Both the position numbers and the translations under genes were made by a program. Below, piece by piece: positions 1 through 12,000 of a stretch of 64,000 nt of DNA. Every line of letters begins with the position of its first letter. Position 1 is the stretch's first letter. The stretch covers positions 17,961,447-18,025,446 of the forward strand of contig NC_092364.1 of the NCBI RefSeq assembly GCF_030848805.1, given 5' to 3'. This stretch comes from Temnothorax longispinosus. Its lineage: Eukaryota > Arthropoda > Insecta > Hymenoptera > Formicidae. A model generated the notes under the pieces. It had not been told where the DNA came from. It ran no database searches and saw only the letters and a list, made by a program, of their open reading frames with translations.

Positions 1-372
1 GCGTGCATTTATTGAAAAAATCTTCCCTTCTTTCACATCATATTCTTTCGTATTCTTTATTTGTATTTGATTAGCAATTTAACTTATTTTTTACAAAAAA
101 AATAAGCATGAGCGAAAAATGCATATACATATATTATTCTTACTTATGAATATCTACAGGTCCTTACAAATAGATTTAAGTACTTAAAAAACGATTACAG
201 GACGAAAATTGGACAATATTAATAGCACAATTGTTGAAGACTGTCTTAATTTATGCAAATTGAGCAACCAGGTCCAATCCAAGATAATGCAAATCGTTTT
301 CCGCACCCGATTAGAATATCGCCGAAACTTAATTGGCGTGTCGCTTGTGGTGTTTCCACGCTCTTGCTCAGA
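1..372 (-). other. Presumed 3' flank/UTR of the CDO1 gene
   Basis: This AT-rich stretch lies just beyond the proposed CDO1 stop codon at 373-375. On the minus strand an AATAAA hexamer (TTTATT on plus at 8-13) and a second one near 56-61 could be polyadenylation signals. I see no coding sequence here. The assignment is by position only. Confidence 0.4.
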
Positions 373-3300
373 CTAGTTATCCTCGGGAGATCTGGCGTCT
401 TGAATTTCCTATAAATTATAAATTGAGTATAAATAAGAAATTTACATAAAATGTTCAGTAATAAGGAATAAAATTTTAGGTAGAGTAAGAAAAAAAATGA
501 GTTTTGAAAGTCAAACGCAATTAGCTATGCGTGAGTTAACATTTAAGTTACTTAACATTTGATAACAATTCAACACAATGTTAAATCGTGCGTTTCGGCT
601 CGACTACTTTGAACTATCTTTAGCGAAACCAGTAACGGGTAAATTAAATAATTTCACGCTTTTTGACGAGCATTAGGTGAGCACCTCAAGATTAAATGGA
701 AGAATGGAAGATTAAATAAAGACAATGTAATCTTCACGAGAAAATACTAGTAAAATTTTGCTAATGTTTATAATCTGCAATGATTGAATCAAAAATAAAA
801 GTTGGGTCTACCAACAAAGAGAAGTAAAGTCAATTCATCAAAATCAGTCCAGAGAACATGAGAATGACAAATTGTTTATAATTGTTAAGTTGAATTGTTA
901 ATTAAATGTTAAATAATGTTAACTCACGCTTGGCTAACGGCGTATAACTCACAAACCTCACTTTTTTCTTTATTACATGTTAATTTTAATGTTGTTATTA
1001 ATATCGGAAATCTTTAGTTAAATTATCTATTTATTTAAATTGTATATAAATTGTTAAACTTTCGCTCCATTCTGCTCGTAGGCTTTTCATATTGAATTGC
1101 AAAAGTTGTGTGACAATACGAATAGAGACGTTCCGCCAGTTTGATATAAACTAACATCTAAAATTTTTCCGTAGAAAAAGATGAAGATTCCATTACGTGG
1201 GACTTTCCGTAAACCGAATTTAAATCTTTGTAATGATTTCCAGCGTCGTAAATGCAACTTTGAGATGCGGCCCAAGATTCTTTGATACAGTCTTCCAAAA
1301 AGGTGGATCGAGAATCGCGCGGTAAGATAAAACTTTTGAGATATGCAAACAGTTTCTCACCCACCCGATTCCTTCTTTCTCCGTACTTGGACCAGAATGT
1401 GACCTTACAGGTAGACTTTTGCCCGGTCTGCTTGTTGAAAACTGAGCACGACGAGAACGGCGGAGAGTACAGATGCAGGGAGACCGCAGGATTCATCGCA
1501 CTTGGATTTTCAACGCGATGCAAACCCAGCGAATCTTGAACGGTAATTGAATTAAAAGATTTGCGCTCGAAATTTCATTTCGCGATTATTTTGCGTTTAC
1601 AAAAGTGCGATCAGACTTGATATCCATGCAGCAAAAACAAATCATGTACAGTAAGGCGCATTAATTCGATTCGGGTCACAGAAGTCTGACTTTTTAATTA
1701 ATTTACTTTAATAATTATTAAAGACTCAGCAGCCAATAAGTCAGAATTCTATGACCCATTGAATTAATGTACCTAACTGTGCGACAAGTTCCCAAGTTTC
1801 GAGGAAGCTGCTCATTTATCGCGTATTGAATATGTGAAACTTGTCATCTGCGGCTTAATTAAAAGTCATACCATTAATGTAACAGATCTCGTTCGTATCA
1901 AGCGTGTTCCTCTCGAGTTCCTTGAGCTCCTCCAAACCATTTTCCGTCTCGGATCCCGCGGGCCACGCGTACCTCGTCTAAGAAGCAACGTACTTTGATA
2001 TATATTGATTTTATATCGCGTACGTATAACACGCGGTCTGTGAAATAGCTCTCAATAATTATCATAGGCAGTAATTTTCGTACCTCGCACAGTTTCCCTT
2101 GAAGGACTTTCATCACACAGTGCGCGTTGGCATGATCGTGTATGGCTGACCCATGACCTTCCCCCCAGCACAACACCATGAGATTGAACCTGCCGTTTCC
2201 TTCGTCAACTAGGTTCCTCGTATATCTACGCACAAAACGTTATGTGTTACAACCTAACGTTTTTCCTTAAAAAATCGACCGGTATCCGACCGGTCAGAAT
2301 TTTTTAATTCCTCTGACCTTTCGAAAATCTCGGCACAAGTTTTGTGCACATTTTAAATGCGCGCACACATTAAACAATTATTACGCATACCGATTTTATC
2401 AGATATTCAGATATATACAAACGCTCGACTCGATAGCAAATTTATAGCTATCTCGATCCATCTTAATTGACAATTAGATATACATATTTACCGGTTGAAA
2501 TTGTTAATTCGAATCTGGTGGATTTAGCATGAGAACTTATTATGAAATCAGCTTCTGAAATTAACTCGAATGATATTGCAGCTCGGAATCGAAAACTAGT
2601 CTAGTTAACCGGTTACTATAAATTTCAACAAAATCGCTCGCAGTCAATTGATTTATTAATTCACGTAAAACAGAAAGAAAAGTTGCTTTATGCTAATTTC
2701 ATAAACTTTCAAAAAATATTTTAGCTAAAATGCTACTAAAACTTAAAGAAATTATGCTCAATATGGTTTTGATTATTTTAAAGCATCGATATTAAGGCTC
2801 CTGGTCCCTGCTGATGCTGTCCTTATTTAATGACGTCAGCAGCGAGAAATGACACGTTGAAAATTCTTGCATAGTATTTCTAAATAAAAAGACATTTGCA
2901 CAAAATAACACTTCAGATCACTTCAGCACACTTCAAAAATACTCCGAGTTTTATCCATTTTCCCTGACAGTTAATAAACAGTCGTAAAATGAATGTAATG
3001 CAAAGCCTAACCATACAGGCTTATGCGCCTGATTTGGAAATACTATGCAAGAATTTTCAACGTGTCATTTCTCGCTTCTGACGTCATTAAATAAGGACAG
3101 CATCAGTAGGGACCAGGAGCTTTAATACGATTTAAACTTTCTAGTCGAAGAAAATAAAGAAAATTTATTTTCTCAAAAAGGCCAACCATTTAAATTTAGA
3201 TTGTTCCGCATTAGGGTTTTTATAGGGTTATTAAATAATTATCAACACTTTTCGTAACATATATTTATATATTTTATTAACAATGGACTTATCATCTCAG

Positions 3301-6300
3301 AAGGAAGACCATTATTCATGCTTTAACATACAAGAGTGCACAATTTACGAACCGGTGCGGTGATCTGCGATTCCAGCAGCGAATGCAAGGTTGCTGACTC
3401 CATCAGAGCGAATATAATTTGAAAGTTTCGATGTTTCGCACGGCATGCGTTTCGTTCGTATTTTTTTTTTTTTTTTTTTTTTTCATGAGTTGTCCTGCGA
3501 TGTACAGATACCAATGTTCTCTGGATTGCGCAGAACGCAAACACAGGGAAGGGGAATATATGCGTGGAAAGTACACATAACCAACTGACTATTCACCGGT
3601 CGATCGCCTCTGGGTGTTTATCGCTGCTCTAATTCCTGATGTTAAATAACATCTTTAAATATCAATATTTTATATCTGCTTAAGAAAAATATAATTTTCA
3701 AAATAATTGAGAGAGAGAGAGAATTACGTTATTTTCATTTTATCCAATATTAATATTTACTATTTATAATTTCATCAATGTCTCTCAGTCTTATTTAAAG
3801 AACATTCTCTCATGCAACGTATCAAAATATCTCCAAATCCCTCCATTTAAATATATATGAGTATTGATTTGTAATATACTAAACGAATATTTTTAACACG
3901 CTCGCTGGAACAAGTGTTCTTCATCGCAATGCATATGAATGAAAACGTTGAAAATAAAAATCCGAAGCGCACTAAAACAATTTTGTTATGCTCTGTTTCG
4001 AAAATAAAAAAAATTTCCGCTTGTAAAAGATTGTCATACTTTTCGTCTTTACAGAGGCGGGTTTTTGTTCTCTCACAAATTACAAATTATTTTGTTGACA
4101 TGGTTTGCTGTATCGTCAACAATTTCCGTAAACCATAAATTGCACATTTGCCTAACGTAGGATCGCTAAAAGCGTTGAACAATATGATAATCCGTTGAAG
4201 TACAACGCCAAAAAAGTGTTTACCTTTCTAACGGCCTTTCATAAGAGCGATCTCGGTAGAAGGAATATTTGCCAGTCCTGCCACGCGCGGCATTGCGTTC
4301 TACTTCGTGTTGACATTTTTCTTCTCTCAAATCATTAATTTTAGAATTACTTCGTTGATATGGTTTGCTGTATCGTCAACAACTTCCATAATCTACAAAT
4401 TGCACGTTCGCCTACGTAAGATCGCTGAAAGCTTTGAACAATATGATAACCCGTTGAAGTATGACGCCGAAAGTGTTTATCTTTCTAGCGGCCTTTCGTA
4501 AGAACGATCTCGGTGGAAGGAATATTTGCCTGCCACGCGGCATTACGTTCTACTTTGTGTTGACAGCAAAACCGGTAAACGTGCACCGTAGTTTCAGTAC
4601 TTTCCCGAGTCACGTGGATCCCCGGCTACTGCACACAGTAATTCCACCTGCGTCCAAGGCGCTCGTTATCTCACGAACTCGTAAACTCATTTTCGTTCCT
4701 ATTTACGGTCCCTCATCTAATCAAGAGCTGCCGAGATGTACCTATATTATGTTATCGTTGCTAATTATCAATGATGTGCAACATTATCAACATTAGCAAC
4801 GCGTTAAATTACCTGTTTGCGATAATACGCGATAACATAATACGCACATAATATACATAATATGATGAAAGAAAAAACAGTAAAAAGTTGAGAAACTTCT
4901 CTTCTGAGAAAAAAACATAAAAATTTTCGAGTTTCATTAGCGGTTTGTGTGTTCTCGAATGTCTAAAACGTTTGAAAATTGCACGCAACAACTATCTCTG
5001 CGCTAAGTAAAACGTTATATCTCCGCTCTGAATATGAAAATATGAGTTACATCGTCCAGTTCGTTGTAACATGTTCACGGAGATAACATTGTCGGTGGTG
5101 CCTAATAATTCTAGAACATTCTCTCTCTTTCTGCCTCTGTTATCGGACGAATATGGAGATACGTCCAGATCGCGCGTAATAAATAAGCTAATCTAGTTAT
5201 CGTTATACATGTGTGTAATACGCATCCCGGTAAATAAAGCTGTGGGACACGAGAAAATTTCCCTTCTGATTCGAAATTTATCTCCGCGTATCCTTAACTT
5301 TATGAGATAGCTAACGAGATTATTAGTTAGTTAATTATAAGTAATTTTAATCTGATACAAAATGTCATTTGCCTTGGGAACTTTCCGTCTCCTCCGACAT
5401 TTCCTGACATCAGTCACACTCAGCATTTCTTTGTAAACACGATGGTTTTTCCTAAGATTACCATGTAATACCATGTAATATATTCCTCGTTGCGTTCTAA
5501 GTTATCTATTATTTCCGCCAGTCATGAGATCGATGGAGATCGGGAAAAAATTGAAGCGATGATACGATTCCATTAGCACATATCTGACGTATTTTTTCCG
5601 TCTGATGATCATTAAATGGCGATCATCTACTCCTATCACAAATGCAAGGTGACGTTACGGGTCACTTCAGAACAAGGTTTCTAAATTGTTTTTATGTTAC
5701 GCGGAGATACCAGAAACAGAGAGAGAGAGAACGAACGGAGAACAGGCAGTCGATAACCCATTCTGAACTCCGTCATGTTAATTTCATTTCACAATTCCGC
5801 ATTGCGTTGTATTCGCTCTATTTACACACCCCAAATGTGTTGATCGGCGAAAATATTTGTTTCCATCATTTAGTTATCAAGCGCACATCGTCCATTGACG
5901 CATTTCTCCGGAATGTCCCTAATTGACCGTTACCGTTATGCGCTGATTATGTTTGCAATAGTACCGTAATTATCGATGCGTAATTAGCTGATAGCTAATG
6001 AAAACATTTCCGTATGCACGCCACAATTCTCATTGCGCATTAACAAGTTGTGCAATTACATCAGATATATTCTGTAAAATCGCGGATCAAGCTTACCAAT
6101 TGCGACCTTGAAAGTGCTGATATACATAATTTTATTCTTGGACATGTAAATAATGTAATGGGCATTGTTAAATTTTTAATTCCTTTAAGTCCCTGCGATT
6201 AATCACCGAGATTTTTTGATAATATTTTTCGTGATTTACCATACTATTATATTACCATTACTATTATACAGATTGTTTAAGTATTTTTTCATGTATATTA

Positions 6301-6761
6301 ATAATTTATGCATATTTGAAACAACCGTACACAAAATTAAGACGACATACAATCTTTTTAGGTATTTTTTATAATAGTGATAGGTATAACATCTGTTGCA
6401 TTTTACGTATAAACGACATGAATCAATTTATATATTAAAAAATATATAAAAGCAATGTGTTTCGTCAAATGCTAAGGTTTTGCGTAGGTTTTGCATGTAA
6501 ATTATTAAATGTCAGATACCTGTATCTGTCGAACTTGGCGAATTTCTTCCACTCCATGGGATTGCTCTTGTAGCTCATCATCAGGTCCTGAACGTGATCG
6601 ATATTCACATGATCCGTCTCGAAGGCTTCGTGCAGCGCATTTATAAGTTCCTGCAGGGTGGAAACTTTCTCCCGGCGGAGTTTCTCCCCGTTCTCAACGA
6701 GGCGCGACGCTTTTCCGCGCGGCACGTCGTACAGTCGGTTCTCTCGGTTGCAAATCTCCAT
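373..6761 (-). CDS. CDO1: Cysteine dioxygenase (CDO1), 5 coding exons
   Basis: Cytosolic non-haem iron enzyme that oxidises L-cysteine to cysteine sulfinate, the first step of cysteine catabolism towards taurine and sulfate. Exons on the minus strand are 6520-6761, 2084-2225, 1872-1977, 1365-1534 and 373-408. All junctions are GT-AG with conserved phase, giving 231 residues (human about 200). Visible family features are the cupin iron ligands in the IHDH motif, the Cys a few residues later (AHCVMK) that forms the Cys-Tyr cross-link in mammals, the third His in LGLHRVEN, and the cross-link Tyr in HLYSPPF. The start is the ATG at 6759-6761, followed by MEICNREN; the vertebrate-like LINALHEAFETDH block comes downstream. 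The terminal exon encodes EIQDARSPEDN-stop, resembling the family's usual ending. If the donor at 1364 is not used, translation instead runs to a stop at 1158, adding a basic extension unlike the family. The first intron is 4.3 kb. Confidence 0.93.
486..977. repeat. Degenerate foldback element in CDO1 intron 4
   Basis: Bases about 486-590 and the reverse complement of about 880-977 are similar. Both contain a shared GCGTGAGTTAACATT core followed by TTAACATTT and AACAATTCAAC blocks. The arms are about 95 bp with indels, separated by about 290 bp. This is the architecture of an old MITE or foldback element. I see no clear target-site duplication. Confidence 0.6.
1648..1785. repeat. Small inverted-repeat element (MITE) in CDO1 intron 3
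   Basis: The left end reads ACAGTAAGGCGCATTAATTC, and the right end is its near reverse complement, GAATTAATGTACCTAACTGT. The arms of about 45 bp continue through GGGTCA and TCTGACTT-like blocks. The total size is about 138 bp. The CAGT terminal bases and the TA before the left end suggest a Tc1/mariner-type MITE, but the right flank is TG rather than TA. Confidence 0.65.
2796..3121. mobile_element. TTAA-flanked long-arm MITE
   Basis: Near-perfect inverted arms of about 90 bp run from GGCTCCTGGTCCCTGCTGAT at the left to its reverse complement ending at 3121, with a spacer of roughly 155 bp. Both ends abut TTAA (2792-2795 and 3122-3125), the duplication left by piggyBac-type and other TTAA-specific transposases. 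There is no internal coding capacity, so it is non-autonomous. The high arm similarity suggests a relatively recent insertion. Confidence 0.8.
3461..3483. repeat. Poly-T tract
   Basis: An uninterrupted run of about 23 T (A on the minus strand, which is the CDO1 transcript strand). It could be a slipped homopolymer or a remnant retroposon tail; no element body is evident. Confidence 0.8.
4068..4565. repeat. Two-copy tandem duplication, unit about 250 bp
   Basis: Copy 1 (about 4068-4313) and copy 2 (about 4318-4565) align end to end. Shared blocks include ATGGTTTGCTGTATCGTCAA, GAACAATATGATAA, CCGTTGAAGTA and GAAGGAATATTTGCC, and both end in GTGTTGACA. Divergence is substitutions plus a few short indels. 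Each copy carries an internal GTTGA...TCAAC inverted pair. Neither copy has a convincing reading frame. Confidence 0.8.
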
Positions 6762-7589
6762 TTTTCAGCCACCGCGGTATCTCCGTCACTTCGGCGATTC
6801 TATTCAATCGGCAAAAGTTTTTCTCTGCTTTCCCGCGAGCACCGTGGAGGGACGTGCGATCGCACCGCGGGGAGCCTTAACACCGTAAACACGTGAACGT
6901 TAAAATGCGAGCCTTGACTCGTCGCGGCTCTGACTCGTAGATTATGGCGCGGCTTCGAAAGCGAAGGGAAGACAAGAGATTTATACGGACGTCTTCAGCC
7001 TCTACACGCCAGGCACTAACTGCGCGAACGTACTAATCCGTACTACCTCGCTGTCTTTGCTCGCCTACAGCCGGTACCGGTCTAGTACAACGCGGATACA
7101 GCATCTTATATGCAGTGCAAGGTGCCCCCTACTCCAGCCGATCGTCCGAGCGGCGTCAACGTTTTGTGAACTTCCCGCTCTGTAGGGTACTTTTCAGCTT
7201 TTGTCAATGAAAAGATTCGAGCTAGATTTATTACGGTCCTATTCTTGAAAGAGGATACTTAAAGGTGCCGAAAATTCAAAGATTTATTGCTGCATCTTTC
7301 TGCTGTTATTGTTATTCTCTCGTATTAACGTTTCCAAATAATTCACGGAGAGAATTTTCTCTTAGAATTTACCCTGAAATCATGGTAGTTGTGGGACAAC
7401 ATGTATCCACCAAGAATTTTATGCGAGCTATTCTGATTAATATCTACCATAATAAAAAGTATTAATATCTATTACATTAAAATATAAAATATGTTTGATT
7501 AATTTTACTAAAATATATCTAGAAAATTTCAATAATTTTTCAAAATTTACCAATCTGCTTGGTAATTTTTATCACGTTGTTTGTAAAAT

Positions 7590-7942
7590 GTCTTTTGCGC
7601 ATACGTTTATTTTTTAATTATAAATAATTAACAATTTTGTTGTTAACTTTGTTAACTTAAAATCGTTAATGCTATTATATACAATTTTTTATGAGCAACA
7701 GGAAAATACACCTAAATAAAGCTATGACTCTTTTATTATATATACAAAAGATGATATACAGTTCTGCTATTTTTATACTTTCTAACATCTTTTATATATA
7801 TATAATAAGAGTCATAATTTTATTTATGTGTATTTTCCTGTTGCTCATAAAAAATTGTATATAATAGCATTAACGATTTTAAGTTGACAAAGTTAACAAC
7901 AATTTTGTTAATTATTTATAATTATAAATTAAACGTATGTGT

Positions 7943-7945
<3 letters not shown>
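7590..7945. mobile_element. Long-hairpin foldback MITE (about 355 bp)
   Basis: The left arm (about 7590-7753) and right arm (about 7786-7945) are near-perfect reverse complements. They share GTTAACTTAAAATCG-like, GCTATTATATACAATTTT and GAGCAACAGGAAAATACAC blocks, with a loop of only about 32 bp. The outer ends share CATACGTTTA. It is non-coding. The right end is immediately followed by a GA microsatellite. Confidence 0.85.
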
Positions 7946-7978
<33 letters not shown>

Positions 7979-8022
7979 TAAAGAGAAGCGTATATAATAA
8001 ATAAATAAATAAATAAATAAAA
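7945..8022. repeat. (GA)n followed by (AAAT)n microsatellites
   Basis: A GA dinucleotide run at 7945-7975 is followed after about 20 bases by an AAAT tetranucleotide run at about 7997-8022. Confidence 0.9.
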
Positions 8023-8543
8023 ATATATATAATATATAATTTATCGAATAGTTCAGAGAGTAAAGTTATTAAATATCAGACAAATATTCTAAATACGTCA
8101 TCATATTAATCAAATTTTGATATTTATCAATCGCATAATGTGACAATCATTAAAATAGCATTAATGATTTTCTTGCATTTCGAAGTTATATATATGTGCT
8201 TTTCAACATACAAGATATATATAGCTGAATTCTCTTATCTTATACGACCCGAAGAAGTATTTTACAGTTAGCAATCTATATCATGCAAGGATATATTACG
8301 AAATTTAAACTATAAAAACATTCTATCCATTTTAGCAAAATTAATATGAGTCGCAAATAATATATGTGTGATTTATTCATTTAAATATTCAATATTAAAT
8401 AATTAATATTATATAGATATGCATATAATTAGGTTAAGCTGTAAAAATAATTTTTGTACTACAGATATTTTTACCATTTAGAGTGTTCAGAAAAAAAAAT
8501 ATTTGTCACATACGCCGGAAGTTATTTGAGATGTAATCCAAGA

Positions 8544-8544
8544 T

Positions 8545-8592
<48 letters not shown>
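8544..8592. repeat. (CT)n microsatellite
   Basis: A CT dinucleotide run of nearly 50 bases with two TTT interruptions. It creates spurious low-complexity Ser/Leu or Glu/Arg reading frames on both strands. Confidence 0.9.
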
Positions 8593-9063
8593 AAGTTAAT
8601 CATGAACCTGACAAGGCAGATATTTTTGAGGAAAGTCGCGCAGAATTCGTGTACTATTTTATCACCCTGTTCTATTACTGTTCTATATTCAATTACAAAA
8701 TCGAACATGTGTGAATTATTTACTTAACGATATGTTAGTTTTTTGGGGTGAAACGTCATACAAATCAGGTCAAGAAAGATATGAATAAAGATATAAATAG
8801 GGAAATATCTAATCCGTTAATATTGTGAGCGTGGAAATATTAATATTTAAATATTTTTATTATTTCTCTGTGTTTTAAGTACTTGTCTTGGAATTTTACA
8901 CAAACTATACACTATCGTTATATTTATCTTGTCATTTGTCTGACCATTGATCGCAAGTATTACTAATTAAACGTCACTTACCTTTCTGTATCTGTTTCCC
9001 AGATTGGTAAAATTCTTTTTGTCTGCTTTCGTTCAGTGAATCATCGCACCTGCGCGGCTTCGA

Positions 9064-12000
9064 TTATTTCACTGTAATGCAGCTGCAGCAAAGAATGTAA
9101 TAAACAAGCAACAATAGGAAATGCGCGTATGGGCCTCATTGGGCCCGATGAGGCAAAGCGCAATAGTCGTTAATAGTAGTATTCGGTTATTTACAAAAAA
9201 TCTCCATCATTCAAATAGAACCGATATAAGATATTGACGACATTGCATAAAAAATGTCTGTTCTACTCACGTGCAAGGCAGACTCTTGCAATAATAACAC
9301 TTAGCCAGCGGTCTCTTATGGTTGAATCTGTCTTTTCTACATTTGCACGGTGTTAGTCTACAAATGCAGCCACTATGTCGGATTGGTATCGACTTTTGAA
9401 TGGTGCTTTTATATACGTTTCTCGATTTACATCGGCAATTATTCGATGACTTGTTTCTAGGTGGTCTTTCTATTTCAGCGCGTCTAAACAACGATACAAA
9501 GATAGTCCAGCACAAATATTTGATACTAGGATAACTAGATAAGCTTCAAGCAGGAATTATTTGCTATTTTCGATCTATTAACAAAGAATTTTCCTATAAT
9601 AAATGAAAATTGACTAAACAACACAAATAAATAAAAATATGCTCTATTTCGGCTAAATCTTTGCGCCAAGAAATTTTCTTTTCAGAGTCTGTGTGATGCA
9701 CCCTTATTTAAACAAGTAAAAAAAATCTTCGTTCAAGTAAATATATAGTAAAAGGTTCTTTTATATACTTGACACGATTCTCAATTTTTCCTTCTTCCTT
9801 TCTCTTATCTTGATTGACCAGCGATCTACAACAGCAAGGATTCCTCCAGCATCGTGCGCAGCATACGGATTCGCTCATCTTCTGCTGTAGTTCGTTCATC
9901 ACTTCCGAGAAAATGTTTAACCGTTGATAAGGTAACTCCTCGGGACGTTGTCGCTTCGGCTTTTCGTAACACTGACATTCTTCGGTGGAATACGACCGAA
10001 AGTCCTCGGAGTTCCTCGCAAAATACCGCCTGATTTCCCTTTTTGGCTTCCAGCTGGTGACGCGAATCGTTCGATTCTCATCCGGTCTTCTGGCAGTCTG
10101 TTCATAATCACGAGCGTGACCCTCGTCGTCTGGACAGTTGCAAACATCTGACGGCAACCCGCAATACGAACACTTCCCGATCGGTGCTCTGCACGTGCAT
10201 TTGTCTTGAGGATTATCACAGTACAGGCAAATCATTGTCCTCTTGCGGTTGCGGCCTTCCTTGATCTTGTGGCACCTTACCAAAGCGAATGTAGCACAAC
10301 AACATTGATTTCTCGGTTTGCCGCAGTTAATGCAGCTCGCTTGTGATCCACACCTATCGAGAATGTTTCGGGAAATCATGACCAAGAGATTTACAAGTCT
10401 ATATTGAAGGATTATTTTTATCTCGGAATTATAATTAAAAAATATATCGAAATACTTAATTAATAAATATTTGCTAATTTGTATTTCATAAATGTATTCT
10501 TCTAAAATTATATAATACCGTATAGAAAATCTTATATTATTGTATCCCTTACTTGCATTTATTATTAATTCTTGAACAATTTCCACGCGTTACACACCAC
10601 CTGCATTTGCATTCTTCATGAGAATGGCAACAGATCGTCGTTTTTCTAGACTTGTGTTCTTCCCGCTCTTTGCAACAACTCGTGCAGATACGCGAATTGA
10701 TCACCCTTAAAGGTGATACATCACGAAATTTCGTTTTATCGATCTTCAAGCAACGTTTCAGATGTGGTGCGCAGGTGCATTGCATCGTCGACAAACGGCA
10801 ACGCGTGCAATAAATTTTCTTCCGTTCGAATCTATTATCTTTGCACGGACCATCTTCGATAATGTTATTGCACTTTGTGCATTTGACAATGGAACATGAG
10901 TAATTATTCAAACTGAAAGCTAATTCGCGTTTACAAAGCGTGGATTTTTGTGGCTCCTTTTCCGATTTCTTCTGCGGGCAGGGCACATGGTCTTTCACAC
11001 ACTTGACAATTGAACACGAACGAGCACTCGGGTCGGAAGGTAGACCGCATTTACAAAGAATAGGCTTTTGTGACTCTTCTTCTGGTTTCTTTTGCGGGCA
11101 AGTAACATAAATCATTGTTGTTTCATCTCGAATATCTTTGGGAAGGTCTCTATCCTCATCAGCAACATCTTTTGGAGCGTCTTCAACACTTGTTTCAATT
11201 GTAGCAACACTCATCTCAAGCGCAATTGAGTCATCCGCTTTTATTTCTTCCGCGATCTCTGCAGGAGTATGTTCCTGTGAAATTACCTTTTCTTCTGGAA
11301 TTCTTTCTTCTTCTTTTTCCTCTTGGTCGACATGATTAATTGTAATTATTTCAGCAGGAACAGATACTATTTCAGGCTCTTGGACTTTAGAATCAGTTGT
11401 CATTGTAGCTGGTGGAACATGTGATCTCTTCGCCGCGATGATACGCAGTAATTTAGGAATTGCTTGATCCGTTCTTTGAATATCTATCTTTTTCCCTGTG
11501 TCAAAAAATTGTAAAATTAATTATTGGTACAATCGGTTTTGATCTCACAAAAATATTTCTAATTATTTCTACAGGTAAAATTATTATTTTTAAATTAAAT
11601 GCGCAATACCGCATTAAATTAATAGTGCTTAACAATAATTTTTATTCATATTATACATTAAGATGCTGTATTATATTATTATGTGGTACTTATATTTTAA
11701 TTTAAGTAATGTTGCTTAGTGTAAGATGTTGCAGAAAAGTTACGAAAACAATATTGAAAGTTTTGTAATTAAGTGTAAGTTGAGTTAATTATAATTTATT
11801 AATTATGATCAATTGTAATTTATTAATAATTTACCTTTGTTTGCACTCTCTGTTTGTGGTGATTTTATTGGTATAACCACTTTTTCAATAATCTCTTGCT
11901 GATCTTTTATATCACCAGTTTTATTTTCGGTTTCAAAAATATCGTCTTTTTTATCATCAGTGATTATTTTTCTCGCTTCAATTTTTCCCGTTTCCATTCT

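Larger units (their letters stand above)
2226..6519. other. CDO1 intron 1 (4.3 kb)
   Basis: This intron lies between the MEICNREN exon and the YTRNLVDEG exon. It holds a TTAA-flanked hairpin element (2796-3121), a 23-base T run (3461-3483), a two-copy direct repeat (about 4068-4565) and otherwise AT-rich unique sequence. Open frames inside it lack any recognisable domain. Confidence 0.8.
6762..9063. other. Intergenic region upstream of CDO1
   Basis: This interval lies between the CDO1 start codon and the end of the Cys-repeat gene. About 6762-7170 is GC-richer and probably contains the CDO1 promoter and 5'UTR, though no single core element can be defended. The remainder is AT-rich and contains a large hairpin element and several microsatellites. 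I see no gene. Confidence 0.6.

Noticed and set aside
8454..8714. Ser/Leu-rich frame and antisense Glu/Arg-rich frame
   Set aside because: Both are translations of the (CT)n microsatellite.
9917..10219. 100-codon frame on the minus strand
   Set aside because: It is a shifted frame of the Cys-repeat exon; the other frame carries the conserved CxxC...CxC spacing and splices in phase.
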